37,137 nucleotides of DNA from the NCBI GenBank assembly GCA_945875915.1, contig CAMCMT010000025.1, positions 1-37,137 on the forward strand. The letters are read 5' to 3'. This document shows, piece after piece, positions 23,305 through 32,847 of the stretch (its first letter is position 1; each line of letters begins with the position of its first letter). A program made the position numbers and the translations under genes. This DNA is from Synechococcus sp. UW140. Its GTDB lineage: Bacteria; Cyanobacteriota; Cyanobacteriia; PCC-6307; Cyanobiaceae. The notes under the pieces were generated by a model. That model was not told the origin of the DNA. It worked only from the letters and a program-made list of their open reading frames with translations, and searched no databases.

Positions 23305-23699
23305 TCCCCAACCACCAGGGCGCGAATGCGGCGGGCCAGGGCTTCTAGGGCCATGCCGCCCTCGGGCCGCTCGCAGCGTTCGCCACTCACCGCGTCCATC
23401 CAGACCGGGTGGGATCCCTGCCAGAGCAGGGGGGCGCTTTCATCGGCCAGGGTCACCAAGGTGAGGTGGATGTCGCTGCCGCTGCGGTAGAGCTCCAGCT
23501 CCAGATCGGCCTGCTCGAGCCGGGCGCCCTCGGGGCTGCGGGGCTCAATCCGCACGCAGTGATCACCACCGGCGGCTCCGGCTTCGGGCAGGTCCCCCAC
23601 GAGCCGAACGCCGTGCCTGTTGGGCTTGAGGCAGAGGTCGGCGGCGGCGGCTAAGCGGCTGGCGAAGTCCTGCCAAGTCTCCTGATCGCTCCAGTCCAT
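23301..23699 (-). CDS. Conserved cyanobacterial hypothetical protein
   Basis: The 132-residue product starts [20 protein letters not shown] and has a mixed alpha/beta composition with strands such as [20 protein letters not shown] and a Trp-Gly/Trp-Met pair ([16 protein letters not shown]). No family is recognised. It lies 17 bases downstream of the CIA30 gene in the same direction. Its stop shares bases 23302-23303 with the ilvD stop (CTAG), so the two convergent genes touch. Confidence 0.65.
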
Positions 23700-23715
23700 G
23701 GCATTTAGTTAGGCG

Positions 23716-24552
23716 TCAGGGCAGGGCCCGAATCGCCCCAATCCTCAGCTGTAGGGGGCCGGCGCGAAAGCCGTTGTTCACCCCTCCGTCATCGCCAAAA
23801 CGGGAATGGAGGATCTGCAGCCGGGTGATACGGGACGGATCAAAGCGCAGGGGCAGCCCCACGGGCTTGGCTCGCACGCTGGCCCGCAGTTGGCTGAAGG
23901 GAATCCATACCTGGGTGAGCCCCTGGGCTGCGGTGTCGAATTCGGCCACCCAACGCAGACCGCCCGGGATCAATTCGGTGAGGCCGGCTAGGCCATCACT
24001 GCAGGCGATCGCGAGCTTGTAGCGGCGCCCATCGCCTTCGATCTCCAGTTGCAGGCCCGCCTGGGCCGAGAGATCCAAAGGCGGTGAGAACAACGGCGAG
24101 CGGCAACTTACAAAGCCGCCCCCCTCGGCAACCACCTCCGCCGTCATCACCAGGCCCGAGGAGCCGATCTGGCACTGACCCTGGCTGCGGCCGCCCATGA
24201 TCGTGTCATTGAGGCTGTGCCAGCCGGCAAAGCCATCCCCCGCCACCACCAGCAGGGAGGGGATCCCAGGAGTCATGCCGGGGTCACGGCCTGGATCAGG
24301 ACGGCTACTGATGGGGCTGGAAGACACGGGGGTGCTGGTGCCGCCTGGGGCGGACATCGGGGGTGGGCCCACCACTCTGGCGAGGGGGCCCAGGGGTGCG
24401 GGTCTAAAGGGATCGGAGCCTGGAGCCGCCGCCAAGCTGGCAGACCCGAAGGCGAGAAGCACCACGCAGGGGCCGAGCCATCGCAGGCCCCAGGCCAGGC
24501 CCCTTTGGACGGCCCTAGGCGCCACCGGCGACGAGCCCCGCCGCGTCGGCAT
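23716..24552 (-). CDS. CIA30 (NDUFAF1-like) family protein with signal-like N-terminus
   Basis: The last 180 residues are a CIA30 domain, a galactose-binding-like fold known from the human complex I assembly factor NDUFAF1. It has the opening W-x-x-LNDTIMGGRSQGQ, GFVSCRSPL, LQLEIEGDGRRYKL and LRFDPSRITRLQILHSRFG. In cyanobacteria the family may aid NDH-1 or photosystem assembly, but this is inference. The first 45 residues contain a Trp/Leu-rich segment (LAWGLRWLGPCVVLLAFGSA then SLAAAPG), a likely signal peptide, followed by a Pro/Ser-rich linker; CIA30 proteins normally lack one. The first 38 bases of this gene overlap the end of pgl. A shorter start would remove the signal. Confidence 0.8.
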   Translation of the reverse strand: MPTRRGSSPVAPRAVQRGLAWGLRWLGPCVVLLAFGSASLAAAPGSDPFRPAPLGPLARVVGPPPMSAPGGTSTPVSSSPISSRPDPGRDPGMTPGIPSLLVVAGDGFAGWHSLNDTIMGGRSQGQCQIGSSGLVMTAEVVAEGGGFVSCRSPLFSPPLDLSAQAGLQLEIEGDGRRYKLAIACSDGLAGLTELIPGGLRWVAEFDTAAQGLTQVWIPFSQLRASVRAKPVGLPLRFDPSRITRLQILHSRFGDDGGVNNGFRAGPLQLRIGAIRALP

Positions 24553-25249
24553 CGGCTAGCACCAGCACGGGAGTGCGGGATTGCACCAGCTTGGCGGGGG
24601 TGCGCATGGGCGATTCGCAGGGATCCAGCAGGCGCCTGAGGGCCTCCTGCTTGCCTTTGCCACCCACCAGGAAGACCACCTGGCGGGCGGCGCTAAGCAC
24701 GGGCGCCGTCAGCGTGATGCGCTCCAGGCCCTTGCCTTCCCCCACGGCAACGGCCCGATCGCTGACGCCAGCGGCGGCGCTGTCCGGAAATAGGGAAGCG
24801 GTGTGGCCGTCATCGCCTAGGCCCAGCAGGATCAAATCCAGCACGGGCGGATCCCCAGCGCAGAGCCGGCGAAGGGTTTGTTCGAAGGCCTCGGCGGAGG
24901 CCAGGGGGGTGTCCCGCTCGGTGGGCACGGGATGGAACTCGGCCTCCCGGGCCGGACCCTGGGCTAGCAGGGTTTCGTGGAGCATGCGGGCATTGCTGGA
25001 CGGATCTTGCGGCCCCACCCAGCGTTCATCGCCCAGGAGCACATCAACCCGGTTCCAGGCCAGGGGTTCCTGTCCCAGCAGTCGGTAGGCCGCCGCCGGG
25101 GTGGTGCCGCCGGCGAGGGCTAAGAGAACCCGTTCGCGCTGGGCCAAGGCCAGCTTGAGCTGGTCCGCCAACACTGCGGCTGCCCGCTGGGCGAGCTGAC
25201 CCAGGTTCGGGCTGATTTCAAGTTGGTAGACGACGCCTGGGGCAGCCAT
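24515..25249 (-). CDS. pgl: 6-phosphogluconolactonase
   Basis: The enzyme opens 6-phosphogluconolactone, step 2 of the oxidative pentose phosphate path. The start at 25249 (MAAPGVVYQLEI, 244 residues) lies 11 bases after the gnd stop; one at 25273 would overlap gnd. The family blocks are present: LALAGGTTPAAAYRLL, VLLGDERWVGPQDPSSNARM and DLILLGLGDDGHTASLFP, the GDGHTASL region holding the active-site His. ARQVVFLVGGKGKQEAL is the C-terminal Walker-like turn. It follows gnd, so both pentose phosphate steps are expressed together. zwf is not in the window. Confidence 0.95.
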   Translation of the reverse strand: MAAPGVVYQLEISPNLGQLAQRAAAVLADQLKLALAQRERVLLALAGGTTPAAAYRLLGQEPLAWNRVDVLLGDERWVGPQDPSSNARMLHETLLAQGPAREAEFHPVPTERDTPLASAEAFEQTLRRLCAGDPPVLDLILLGLGDDGHTASLFPDSAAAGVSDRAVAVGEGKGLERITLTAPVLSAARQVVFLVGGKGKQEALRRLLDPCESPMRTPAKLVQSRTPVLVLADADAAGLVAGGA

Positions 25250-25260
25250 GGCAGCCCCGC

Positions 25261-26679
25261 TCAATCGAGCCACTCGGTGTGGAAGCTGCCGGCCTTGTCC
25301 ACCCGCTCATAGGTGTGGGCGCCGAAGCAGTCGCGCATGGCTTGCACCAGGTTCTGGGGCAGGCGACCTGTGCGGTAGCTGTCGATGTAATCGAGGCTGC
25401 TGCTCAGGCAGGGCACGGGGATGCCAGCCAGGGCGGCTCCGGCCACCACCTGGCGCAGGCCGGGTAGGCGGCGGTTGATCTGCTCGGCAAACCAGGGGTC
25501 CACCATCAGGTTGGGCAGGGATGGGTTGGCGGTGAAGGCGTCCTGGATGCGTTGCAGCAGACGGGCGCGGATGATGCAGCCGCCCTTCCAGATCTGGGCG
25601 ATGGCCGAGAGATCCAGGTTGTAGTTGTGCAGCTTCGAGGCTTCCACCATCAGGGCCATGCCCTGGGCGTAGCTGGCGATGCAGGCCAGGATGCAGGCGT
25701 CCTGGAGGGGCGCCATGGCGTCGGCCGGGCTGCCCAGGTCGATCGCCACCGGGGCCGGGGCCGCCAGCACGGATTCGGCCTGGAGCCGCTCGTTGCGCAA
25801 GGAGCTCATCACCCGGGCATTGAGGGCGGCGTAGATCGTCGGCACGGAGATGCCCATCTCCAAAGCGCTGACCACGGTCCAGAGGCCCGTGCCCTTTTGT
25901 CCGGCGGCATCGACGATCTTTTCGACCAGGTCGGAGCCGTCCTGGGGATCGCGGGTGCGCAGGCACCACTCGGTGATCTCCACCAGGAAGGAGGAGAGCT
26001 CCTCGGTGGCGTTCCAGGCGGCCAGCACATCGGCCATGGCGATGCCGCCCAGGCCAGCGGAGCGCTTCATCAAGTCATAGGCCTCGGCCAGGATCTGCTC
26101 GATCCCGTATTCGATGCCGTTGTGCACGGTCTTGACGAAGTGGCCGGCGCCCCCGGGGCCGATGTAGGTCACGCAGGGACCATCGTTGACCTGGGCGGCC
26201 ATCTTGCGCACCAGCCCTTCGATCGCGTCGTAGGCACTGCGGGTGCCTCCAGGCATCATACTCGGGCCCTCCAGGGCACCCTTGGCGCCGCCGGAGACGC
26301 CCATGCCGATGAAGCCGAAGCTCTTGCTTTCTAGGTCGGCGACGCGGCGCTCCGTGTCGGTGTAGAGGGAATTGCCGCCATCGATGAGCAGATCACCCTC
26401 TTCGAGGTAGGGGGAAATGGTGGCGATGGTGTCATCAATCGCCTGGCCGGCCTTGATCATCATCAAGATGCGGCGCGGTTTCTCCAGCTTGTCGACAAAG
26501 TCCTGGAGGGAGGTGGAGCCGATGATCGCCTTGCCCGCGCCCCGACCGGCCAGAAACTCCTCGGTCTTGGCGTAGGTGCGGTTGTAGACGACACAGGAAA
26601 ACCCGTTGCGCTCAGCATTGAGCACCAGGTTTTCCCCCATCACCCCTAGGCCAATCAGACCGAAATGAGCTTTCTGCAT
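25261..26679 (-). CDS. gnd: 6-phosphogluconate dehydrogenase, decarboxylating
   Basis: Gnd oxidises and decarboxylates 6-phosphogluconate to ribulose 5-phosphate with NADP. The 472-residue product starts MQKAHFGLIGLGVMGENLVL with the Rossmann GxGxxG, has DGGNSLYTDTERR, and the catalytic block YIGPGGAGHFVKTVHNGIEY with the active-site Lys and His-Asn. The C-terminal domain has LLQRIQDAF and YIDSYRTGRLPQNLVQAMRDCFGAHTYER, which reaches across the dimer. Length fits the bacterial 468-482 range. It precedes pgl by 11 bases and lies after a terminator that ends glgC, so it begins its own transcript. Confidence 0.98.
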   Translation of the reverse strand: MQKAHFGLIGLGVMGENLVLNAERNGFSCVVYNRTYAKTEEFLAGRGAGKAIIGSTSLQDFVDKLEKPRRILMMIKAGQAIDDTIATISPYLEEGDLLIDGGNSLYTDTERRVADLESKSFGFIGMGVSGGAKGALEGPSMMPGGTRSAYDAIEGLVRKMAAQVNDGPCVTYIGPGGAGHFVKTVHNGIEYGIEQILAEAYDLMKRSAGLGGIAMADVLAAWNATEELSSFLVEITEWCLRTRDPQDGSDLVEKIVDAAGQKGTGLWTVVSALEMGISVPTIYAALNARVMSSLRNERLQAESVLAAPAPVAIDLGSPADAMAPLQDACILACIASYAQGMALMVEASKLHNYNLDLSAIAQIWKGGCIIRARLLQRIQDAFTANPSLPNLMVDPWFAEQINRRLPGLRQVVAGAALAGIPVPCLSSSLDYIDSYRTGRLPQNLVQAMRDCFGAHTYERVDKAGSFHTEWLD

Positions 26680-26797
26680 TGTGATCCCGTCCTGGTGCGG
26701 ATTCCATCAGTGTGGCGACGGGCACCGTTGGGCGGAAGTAAGCCCGCCGTCTCTGTGAGGGACAGCGCACCGAATCGGAGCGGCTTCCCGGCAGTGC

Positions 26798-26844
26798 GAC
26801 AACAACAAAGCCGCTGCAGCCTCCAGAGGGGGGCAGCAGCGGCT
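26798..26844 (-). terminator. Intrinsic terminator downstream of glgC
   Basis: On the minus strand AGCCGCTGC (26844-26836) pairs with GCAGCGGCT (26817-26809) around an 18-base loop, followed by TTGTTGTTG. It lies about 115 bases beyond the glgC stop. A second hairpin, CCTGCCCC with GGGGGCAGG at 26934-26956, directly follows the stop but has no T-run. Confidence 0.6.
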
Positions 26845-26958
26845 CGATCAGGGCCCGGGGTTGACCCGCGGCTTGGTTTGGCTACCGGGGAGGGGGCTGG
26901 GCCCAGGAACCCGAGGGGCAGAGATGCCTGGCTCCTGCCCCTGAATCGGGGGCAGGCC

Positions 26959-28254
26959 TTAGATCACCGTGCCATCGGTGATCGTCACGTTCTTGGCAAC
27001 AACAACGATGCCATTACGGATGTAGAAGCCCAGCTCAGGCCGATCTGCCTCTTCGACGTGGTCCTTGTTGACGATCGTGACGTTGCGACCAATGCGCACG
27101 TTCTTGTCGATGATCGCGCGCTTCACCGTGGAGCCCTGGCCCACGCCGATCGGGGTGCCGCCGCGCTCCCGCAACACGGCCCGTTCCTCGCGGGACTCGA
27201 AGTAGTCCGCCCCCATCACCAGGCTGTCCTGCAGAACCACCTCGTCCTCGACCCGGGTTCGCACTCCCAGCACACAGTGGTGGATGCTGCAGGCCCGCAG
27301 CATCGAGCCCTCGCCGATGATCGACTGGGTCACCTGGGTGTCGAGCAGCTTGCTCGGGGGCAAGTAGCGGGGGCGGGTGTAGATCGGGAATTTTTCGTCG
27401 TAAAAGGAGAAGGCGGGGTTGGGCTGGTCGGTGAGGGCCATGTTGGCCTCATAGAAGGCCCCGATCGTGCCGATGTCCTCCCAGTAGTCGTCAAAGAGGT
27501 AGGTCTGCAGTCGGTCGCCCCGCTCCAGGGCGGCGGGAATGATCTCTTTGCCGAAATCGGTGAAGTTGGGGTTCTGGGTCAGCAGGTCGAAGAGGGTGTT
27601 TCGGCTGAAGACATAGATGCCCATGGAGGCCAGGTAGGGCCGCCGCGCAGCCTCCTCCGCTGAAAGGCCCATGAGGGAGGTATCCACCCGCATGGCCTCG
27701 AGCGCTTTCCCCTTGGGCTTTTCGCGGAATTCACGGATGCGTCCGTCGTCGTCGGTGTGCATCAGGCCAAAGGACTCGGCCTGGGCCGCATCCACGGGCA
27801 GGGCCCCGACGGTGAGGTCGGCTCCGGTTTTGATGTGGTGCTCGATGAACAGGCTGTAATCCATCCGGTAGAGCTGGTCGCCGGAGAGGATCAGGTACTG
27901 GTCCACGTCCCATTCCTGGAATAGCCACTGGTATTTGCGGACCGCGTCGGCCGTGCCCTCAAACCAGCTGGGGCTAGAGGGGGTCTGTTGGGCCGCCAAC
28001 ACCTCCACAAAACCCTGGCCGAAGCCGGCAGAAAGGTTGTAGCTCTGGCTGAGGTGACGATTTAGTGATGCGCTGTTGAATTGCGTCAACACGTACATCT
28101 TGTTGATGCCGGAGTTGATACAATTGCTGATTGGAATATCAATTAAGCGGTATTTGCCAGCTAGCGGCACGGCTGGCTTGGCCCGGGTCTGGGTTAGGGG
28201 AAAAAGACGGGTCCCGGCTCCGCCGCCAAGGATGATGGCTAGGACTCGTTTCAT
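26959..28254 (-). CDS. glgC: Glucose-1-phosphate adenylyltransferase (ADP-glucose pyrophosphorylase)
   Basis: GlgC makes ADP-glucose, the rate-setting step of glycogen synthesis. The 431-residue product begins [20 protein letters not shown], with the catalytic loop and [40 protein letters not shown] holds the substrate site, [10 protein letters not shown] is near the sugar-phosphate site, and the C-terminal beta-helix has [20 protein letters not shown]. This is the cyanobacterial type, activated by 3-phosphoglycerate, where the C-terminal Lys region binds the effector. The frame is open 26 codons upstream, but the family start is the ATG at 28254. hemA lies 117 bases upstream on the same strand. 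Confidence 0.98.
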   Translation of the reverse strand: MKRVLAIILGGGAGTRLFPLTQTRAKPAVPLAGKYRLIDIPISNCINSGINKMYVLTQFNSASLNRHLSQSYNLSAGFGQGFVEVLAAQQTPSSPSWFEGTADAVRKYQWLFQEWDVDQYLILSGDQLYRMDYSLFIEHHIKTGADLTVGALPVDAAQAESFGLMHTDDDGRIREFREKPKGKALEAMRVDTSLMGLSAEEAARRPYLASMGIYVFSRNTLFDLLTQNPNFTDFGKEIIPAALERGDRLQTYLFDDYWEDIGTIGAFYEANMALTDQPNPAFSFYDEKFPIYTRPRYLPPSKLLDTQVTQSIIGEGSMLRACSIHHCVLGVRTRVEDEVVLQDSLVMGADYFESREERAVLRERGGTPIGVGQGSTVKRAIIDKNVRIGRNVTIVNKDHVEEADRPELGFYIRNGIVVVAKNVTITDGTVI

Positions 28255-28371
28255 CAGCGTTCTCCCCTTTGCACTGTCAGGGTTCGGCAACGGTAGTTGA
28301 TCGGCTGGCCCGCCCAAGGCATGCCAACGCACATTGATGGAACTGGTTGCTGAACGGTCGATCCGGGCCGA

Positions 28372-29682
28372 TCAGCTGTCGGGATTTTCGTCCCGCAGCT
28401 CAAACAGCCGCTCAAGCACGCCCATGGCCACATGGCGCTGCTGGCGGGGCTGGGGAGCCCGCAGATTGGTCACGGGGGTATGGAGAATCTTATTGATAAT
28501 GCCCTTACTGAGGGCTTCCATTACCTTGCGATCGCGGGCGGACAGGTCGGGGCCCATGCGGCTAAGGGCTTTCTGTAATTCCTGCTCGCGAATGTCTTCC
28601 AGTTGGCGGCGCATGCGGTTCACGACCGGCACCGCTTCGAGGCCATCCCACCATTCCAGAAACTGACGGGATTCCTCCTCGAGCAGCCCTTCCGCTTCGG
28701 CAGCGATCTCGCGGCGGGCCTCCTGGTTGCGGGCTACAACCTCCTGGAGGTCGTCCACATCGAAGGCTCCCACGCCATCAATGCCCTGCACATCGGAGCT
28801 GATGTTGCGCGGAACACCGATATCGATCAGCAGCAGGGAGGAGCGCCGATTGAGTCGGTTTAGCCGCTCGGCATCAATGATTGGATCCTCAGCAGCCGTG
28901 CTGGTGAACACCAGGGAACAGGTGCTCAGGCAGTGGTCGAGCTCGTTGAGGGGCCGGCACTGGACCGGCAGGTCGGGGAAATCGGCCGCCAGCAGTTCGG
29001 CCCGCTCCACCGTGCGGTTGAGCAGCACTACGCCGCGGCAGCCCTTAGAGCCCAGGTGTTGCAGCAGCAGCCGCGACATGCGTCCGGCCCCCACTACGGC
29101 CACCTGTTCCTGGTCGAGGGAAACCAACTCATCGAGACCGCGGCCCTGGCCCACCTTGAGCTGGGCCAGTTCCACGGCCGCCGAGCTGATCGACACCGCA
29201 CCGGTACCCAGGTTGGTTTCGGTGCGCACCCGTTTGCCGGTGCTCACCGCCTGGTTCAGCAGGCGGTTGAGAATCGGCCCGATGGAGCGATGTTCCTGGC
29301 CGAGCCGGAACATCTTTTTCACTTGGGAGAGGATTTGGCCCTCGCCCAATACCAGGCTGTCCAGGCCTGCGGCCACCCGCAGCAGGTGGGCCACTGCCTC
29401 CTCGTGGTGGTAGGTGAACAGGTGGGGGGTGAGCTCCACCAGGTCCAGGCCCGATTGCTCGCTTAAGAAGGTGCCCACCGCCGTTAAACCCTGCTCCGGA
29501 TGGCGCAGCAGGGTGTAGATCTCCAGCCGGTTGCAGGTGCTGAGGATCGAGGCTTCGAGCACCTGGTCGTCTGCCCTCAACCGCTGGAGGGAGACCTCCA
29601 TCGTGTGCTCAGCGATGCTGAGCCGCTCGCGGATTTCCACCGGAGCGGTGTTGTGGCTGAGGCCGACGACCGTGATGTGCAT
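28372..29682 (-). CDS. hemA: Glutamyl-tRNA reductase
   Basis: HemA reduces glutamyl-tRNA(Glu) to glutamate-1-semialdehyde, the first committed step of tetrapyrrole (chlorophyll, heme, bilin) synthesis in cyanobacteria. The 436-residue product has MHITVVGLSHNTAPVEIRER, the active-site Cys in ILSTCNRLEIYTLLRHP, LVLGEGQILSQVKKMF, and the NADPH domain VVGAGRMSRLLLQHLG. RSSLLLIDIGVPRNIS and VDDLQEVVARNQEARREIAAEAE match the family, ending with a helical dimer domain. Length fits. It lies 39 bases after glpX, so glpX and hemA are likely co-transcribed. Confidence 0.98.
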   Translation of the reverse strand: MHITVVGLSHNTAPVEIRERLSIAEHTMEVSLQRLRADDQVLEASILSTCNRLEIYTLLRHPEQGLTAVGTFLSEQSGLDLVELTPHLFTYHHEEAVAHLLRVAAGLDSLVLGEGQILSQVKKMFRLGQEHRSIGPILNRLLNQAVSTGKRVRTETNLGTGAVSISSAAVELAQLKVGQGRGLDELVSLDQEQVAVVGAGRMSRLLLQHLGSKGCRGVVLLNRTVERAELLAADFPDLPVQCRPLNELDHCLSTCSLVFTSTAAEDPIIDAERLNRLNRRSSLLLIDIGVPRNISSDVQGIDGVGAFDVDDLQEVVARNQEARREIAAEAEGLLEEESRQFLEWWDGLEAVPVVNRMRRQLEDIREQELQKALSRMGPDLSARDRKVMEALSKGIINKILHTPVTNLRAPQPRQQRHVAMGVLERLFELRDENPDS

Positions 29683-29721
29683 GAAGGGCGAACCTCGCTG
29701 GCGCTTGGGTTGGGATCTGCG

Positions 29722-30726
29722 TCAGCGCAGGGCGATGCTCTTAGCGCCGTCCTTGATGTGCACCGTGTTGGTGAACCGGGCGGTGTTGTCGAGCGTACTG
29801 ATGATCAGGCTGCTGGTGCGGGTGCAGTCCTTCTCAAACTTCACGCCGTGGAAGAGCAGGCCGTCGGTGATGCCGCTGCCGGCAAACACGACGTTTTCAC
29901 CCGATGCCAGTTCTTCGGCTTCGTACACCTTGTCGATGTCGGTGATGCCCATCTCATTGAGGCGGGCAATGTTGCCTTCAACGGTGTAATCCGCCCACTC
30001 GGAGGTTTGGGCTACGGCCGGGTCATACACCAGTTGGCCCTGGAAGTGGCCACCGAGGGCGCGCATGGCGGCGGCGGAAATCACGCCTTCGGGAGCAGCA
30101 CCAATGCCCATCAGGCAATGGGTGCCGCTGCCGGCGAAACCACAGGCAATGGCGGCTTGTACGTCGCCGTCGGAAATCGGCTTGACCCGGGCGCCGGTGG
30201 CACGGATTTCAGCGATCAGGTCCTTGTGGCGGGCGCGGTCCATCACCACGATCACCAGCTCGCTGGCGGCCAGTCCCAGGCACTGGCTGAGGATGGCGAT
30301 GTTTTCGGTGGCCGATTTACGGATGTCCACCTTGCCTTTGGCTGCGGGGGGCGCTGCCAGCTTCTTCATATAAAAGTCGGGAGCGTTGAACAGGCCACCG
30401 CGGTCGGAGGCGGCCAGCACGGCCATGGAGCCGTCCTGGTTGTTGGCGCAGAGGTTGGTGCCCTCGCAGGGATCCACGGCGAAATCGACGCCGGGACCGG
30501 TGCCGCTGCCGACTTCTTCACCGATGTAGAGCATCGGTGCTTCATCCCGCTCGCCCTCGCCGATGACGATGCGGCCTTTCATTTGGATGGCGCCCATGCG
30601 GGTGCGCATGGCCTCGACGGCGGCAGCATCCGCCTCGTCTTTCTGGCCGAGGCCGGTGAGCTTGGCCGAGGCGATGGCGGCCTGCTCAACGACCTCGAGA
30701 ATTTCCTGGATAAGGGTGCGATCCAC
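29722..30726 (-). CDS. glpX: Class II fructose-1,6-bisphosphatase / sedoheptulose-1,7-bisphosphatase
   Basis: In cyanobacteria this GlpX-type enzyme hydrolyses both FBP and SBP in the Calvin cycle. The start is taken as the GTG at 30726, giving [20 protein letters not shown], the normal family start (334 residues); the frame is open 37 codons further but that part is Pro/Ala-rich and atypical. Metal and substrate residues lie in [20 protein letters not shown] and [14 protein letters not shown]. The active region [20 protein letters not shown] and [17 protein letters not shown] are present. It precedes hemA by 39 bases. The opposite strand carries rpe 253 bases away, so both Calvin/pentose enzymes share the intergenic region. 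Confidence 0.95.
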   Translation of the reverse strand: MDRTLIQEILEVVEQAAIASAKLTGLGQKDEADAAAVEAMRTRMGAIQMKGRIVIGEGERDEAPMLYIGEEVGSGTGPGVDFAVDPCEGTNLCANNQDGSMAVLAASDRGGLFNAPDFYMKKLAAPPAAKGKVDIRKSATENIAILSQCLGLAASELVIVVMDRARHKDLIAEIRATGARVKPISDGDVQAAIACGFAGSGTHCLMGIGAAPEGVISAAAMRALGGHFQGQLVYDPAVAQTSEWADYTVEGNIARLNEMGITDIDKVYEAEELASGENVVFAGSGITDGLLFHGVKFEKDCTRTSSLIISTLDNTARFTNTVHIKDGAKSIALR

Positions 30727-30979
30727 AGCAGTCCGGCGGGGGTGGGGGGCTTTGGCAGGGGGAGCGGCATTGCCGCGCCGCCAGAAGGGCGCTGGGCTGG
30801 TTGGGCTGACAGGGCCGACGGCAGCATCGACTAGCAAGCTTGAACAGTATCGGCGCAGCTTCCAGCAGCCGCAGGGCCTCTCGGGCTTTTAGCGCCGCTC
30901 ACTGTATCAGTGGTAGCCAACCGAAATTTGGCCCGGCTAATTCCTACAATGGAGGACCCTGTGCCCCGGTGGCCCCTCC

Positions 30980-31663
30980 ATGAGCACCAAGCCCCTGGTG
31001 ATCTCCCCGTCGATCCTTTCGGCCGATTTCTCCCGCCTTGGCGAGGACGTGCGTGCCGTCGACGAGGCTGGCGCTGACTGGATCCATGTGGATGTGATGG
31101 ATGGCCGCTTCGTGCCCAACATCACGATTGGTCCCCTAATTGTCGAGGCCCTGCGCCCGGTCACGACCAAGCCCCTGGACGTGCACCTGATGATCGTTGA
31201 GCCTGAGCGCTACGTGGCCGACTTCGCCAAGGCTGGCGCCGACATCATCAGTGTCCAGGTCGAGGCCTGCACCCACCTGCACCGCAACCTGGCCCAGATC
31301 AAGGACCTCGGCAAGCTGGCCGGCGCCGTGCTGAACCCCGGCACGCCCCTTGACACGCTGGAGTATTGCCTCGAGCTCTGTGATCTGGTGCTGATCATGA
31401 GTGTCAACCCCGGTTTCGGCGGCCAGAGCTTCATCCCCTCCCAGGTGCAGAAGATCGCGGCCCTGCGCCGCATGTGCGATGAGCGCGGCCTCGATCCCTG
31501 GATCGAAGTGGACGGAGGCATCAAGGGCAGCAATGCCTGGCAAGTGATCGAAGCCGGCGCCAATGCAATCGTGTCGGGCTCGGGCGTGTTCAACCAGCCC
31601 AGCTACGCCGAGGCGATCACCGGCATTCGCAACAGCCGCCGCCCCGTGGCCGTAGCCGCCTAA
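30980..31663 (+). CDS. rpe: Ribulose-phosphate 3-epimerase
   Basis: Rpe interconverts ribulose 5-phosphate and xylulose 5-phosphate in the Calvin and pentose phosphate cycles. The 227-residue product has [37 protein letters not shown] with the metal-binding His and Asp, [32 protein letters not shown] and [12 protein letters not shown], all hallmark blocks of this TIM-barrel enzyme. Length fits. A TACAAT sequence at 30945-30950, 30 bases before the ATG, is a plausible -10 element, and the ATG is preceded by CCCCTCC, a weak ribosome site. A strong terminator follows. Confidence 0.98.
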   Translation: MSTKPLVISPSILSADFSRLGEDVRAVDEAGADWIHVDVMDGRFVPNITIGPLIVEALRPVTTKPLDVHLMIVEPERYVADFAKAGADIISVQVEACTHLHRNLAQIKDLGKLAGAVLNPGTPLDTLEYCLELCDLVLIMSVNPGFGGQSFIPSQVQKIAALRRMCDERGLDPWIEVDGGIKGSNAWQVIEAGANAIVSGSGVFNQPSYAEAITGIRNSRRPVAVAA

Positions 31664-31730
31664 CCATCTCCTGGCTGGACACCAGTTGGGGACCTCCCCC
31701 TGCCCTTTCCTAGCCCTGCATATTCAACCA

Positions 31731-31770
31731 AAAGCCCCGGCAGCCCTAAAGGGTTGCCGGGGCTTTTTTT
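31731..31770. terminator. Strong intrinsic terminator between rpe and ccsA
   Basis: AAAGCCCCGGCA (31731-31742) pairs with TGCCGGGGCTTT (31755-31766), with an extra inner CCC/GGG pairing in the loop, followed by TTTT on the plus strand. It ends rpe. On the minus strand the stem is followed by TGGTTG, so it may also act for ccsA coming from the right. Confidence 0.92.
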
Positions 31771-31793
31771 ATTCAAAGGGCCAGCCCAGCCCC

Positions 31794-32780
31794 CTAGCTA
31801 TCGAAGAACCAGCCGTAGCTATGCAGGCCGATGCCTAGGAGGTTGACGCCGATGTAGCAAACGCAAATCACCACCAGGCCGGCCACGGCCACCAGGGCGG
31901 GCCGGCGCCCTTGCCAGCCCCGGCTCAGGCGGGTGTGCAGGTAGGCGGCGTAGACCAACCAGCAGATCAGGGCCCAGGTTTCCTTGGGGTCCCAGCTCCA
32001 CCAGCTGCCCCAGGCCTCATTCGCCCAAACGGCCCCGCTGACGATTCCCACCGACAGCAGCAGGAAGCCCACGGTGATGGTGCGATAGCTGAGGCTGTCC
32101 AGCTGTTCGCTGACGCCCATCGCGGCGCTTTGCAGGCTCAAGGCTGGGCCGGGTCCCCCTGCGGGACTGGTAGCCATCACGCCCTGGCGATAGCCGCCGC
32201 TGCCGATCGAGCTGCTGCGCACCTCCAAGGCCTGGCCCCGGTCGGTGAACAGCACCGCCATCGAGAGCAAGGAGCCCACCAGCAGGGCGGCGTAGCTCAC
32301 CATGATCACGCTCACATGCATCACCAGCCAGCTGGAGCGCAGGGCTGGAACCAGGGGTGAGGCGGCCTGGAGCTGGTCGGGCAGGGCAAAGCTGGCAAAG
32401 GCCACACAACCCAGGCCCATGGGTGTGGCCGACGCAGGCACCAGGGCCGAAGGCCAGGAGCGCTCCACCAGCAGCTGGGTGAGGGTGCAGGCCCAGGCGA
32501 GGAAGCAGAGGGACTCGTAGAGGTTGCTGATCGGGAAATGGCCCGATTGCCACCAGCGCAACACCAGCTGGGCCGTGAGAGCCAGGTTGGCGCTGGCCAC
32601 CAGGACGCGGACAAGGCCGCTATTAGCTGTTTGTTGAGGCACGCCAGTTTGCTGGCCTTGGCCATCGGCTTGGGCTAGGGACGTGCTCAGGCCCCAGAAG
32701 GCAATGGGCAGGGCAAGCAGCAACAAGGCAAAGGCGGCCAAGCCCAGGCCAAGTACCGGGTCGGTCAGGGAAACGGGCAA
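31794..32780 (-). CDS. ccsA: Cytochrome c biogenesis protein CcsA
   Basis: CcsA, with Ccs1, forms the system II heme delivery and ligation complex that attaches heme to c-type cytochromes on the lumen or periplasm side. The 328-residue product has about eight hydrophobic helices, and the Trp-rich heme-handling block [20 protein letters not shown] (WWD type) near the C-terminal quarter. [20 protein letters not shown] contains a His that can hold heme from the side. The segment of about 30 residues after LEVRSSSIG is a less conserved soluble loop. ccs1 is not in the window. The gene starts 66 bases from the stop of lptF/G and may be read with it. Confidence 0.95.
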   Translation of the reverse strand: MPVSLTDPVLGLGLAAFALLLLALPIAFWGLSTSLAQADGQGQQTGVPQQTANSGLVRVLVASANLALTAQLVLRWWQSGHFPISNLYESLCFLAWACTLTQLLVERSWPSALVPASATPMGLGCVAFASFALPDQLQAASPLVPALRSSWLVMHVSVIMVSYAALLVGSLLSMAVLFTDRGQALEVRSSSIGSGGYRQGVMATSPAGGPGPALSLQSAAMGVSEQLDSLSYRTITVGFLLLSVGIVSGAVWANEAWGSWWSWDPKETWALICWLVYAAYLHTRLSRGWQGRRPALVAVAGLVVICVCYIGVNLLGIGLHSYGWFFDS

Positions 32781-32847
32781 CGCTCGAGCGCAAGGTCAGT
32801 GGCAGCCAGTCTGGCAAGCCATGGCCGGACTGAGGGAGTGAACGGGC

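Noticed and set aside
25552-26334. A 260-codon plus-strand frame opposite gnd.
   Set aside because: The gnd reading is full-length with catalytic motifs; the plus-strand frame has no recognisable part.
29500-30834. A 444-codon plus-strand frame opposite glpX and hemA.
   Set aside because: It is an antisense shadow of two well-supported genes; its composition (very Gly/His/Val-rich) is not that of a protein.
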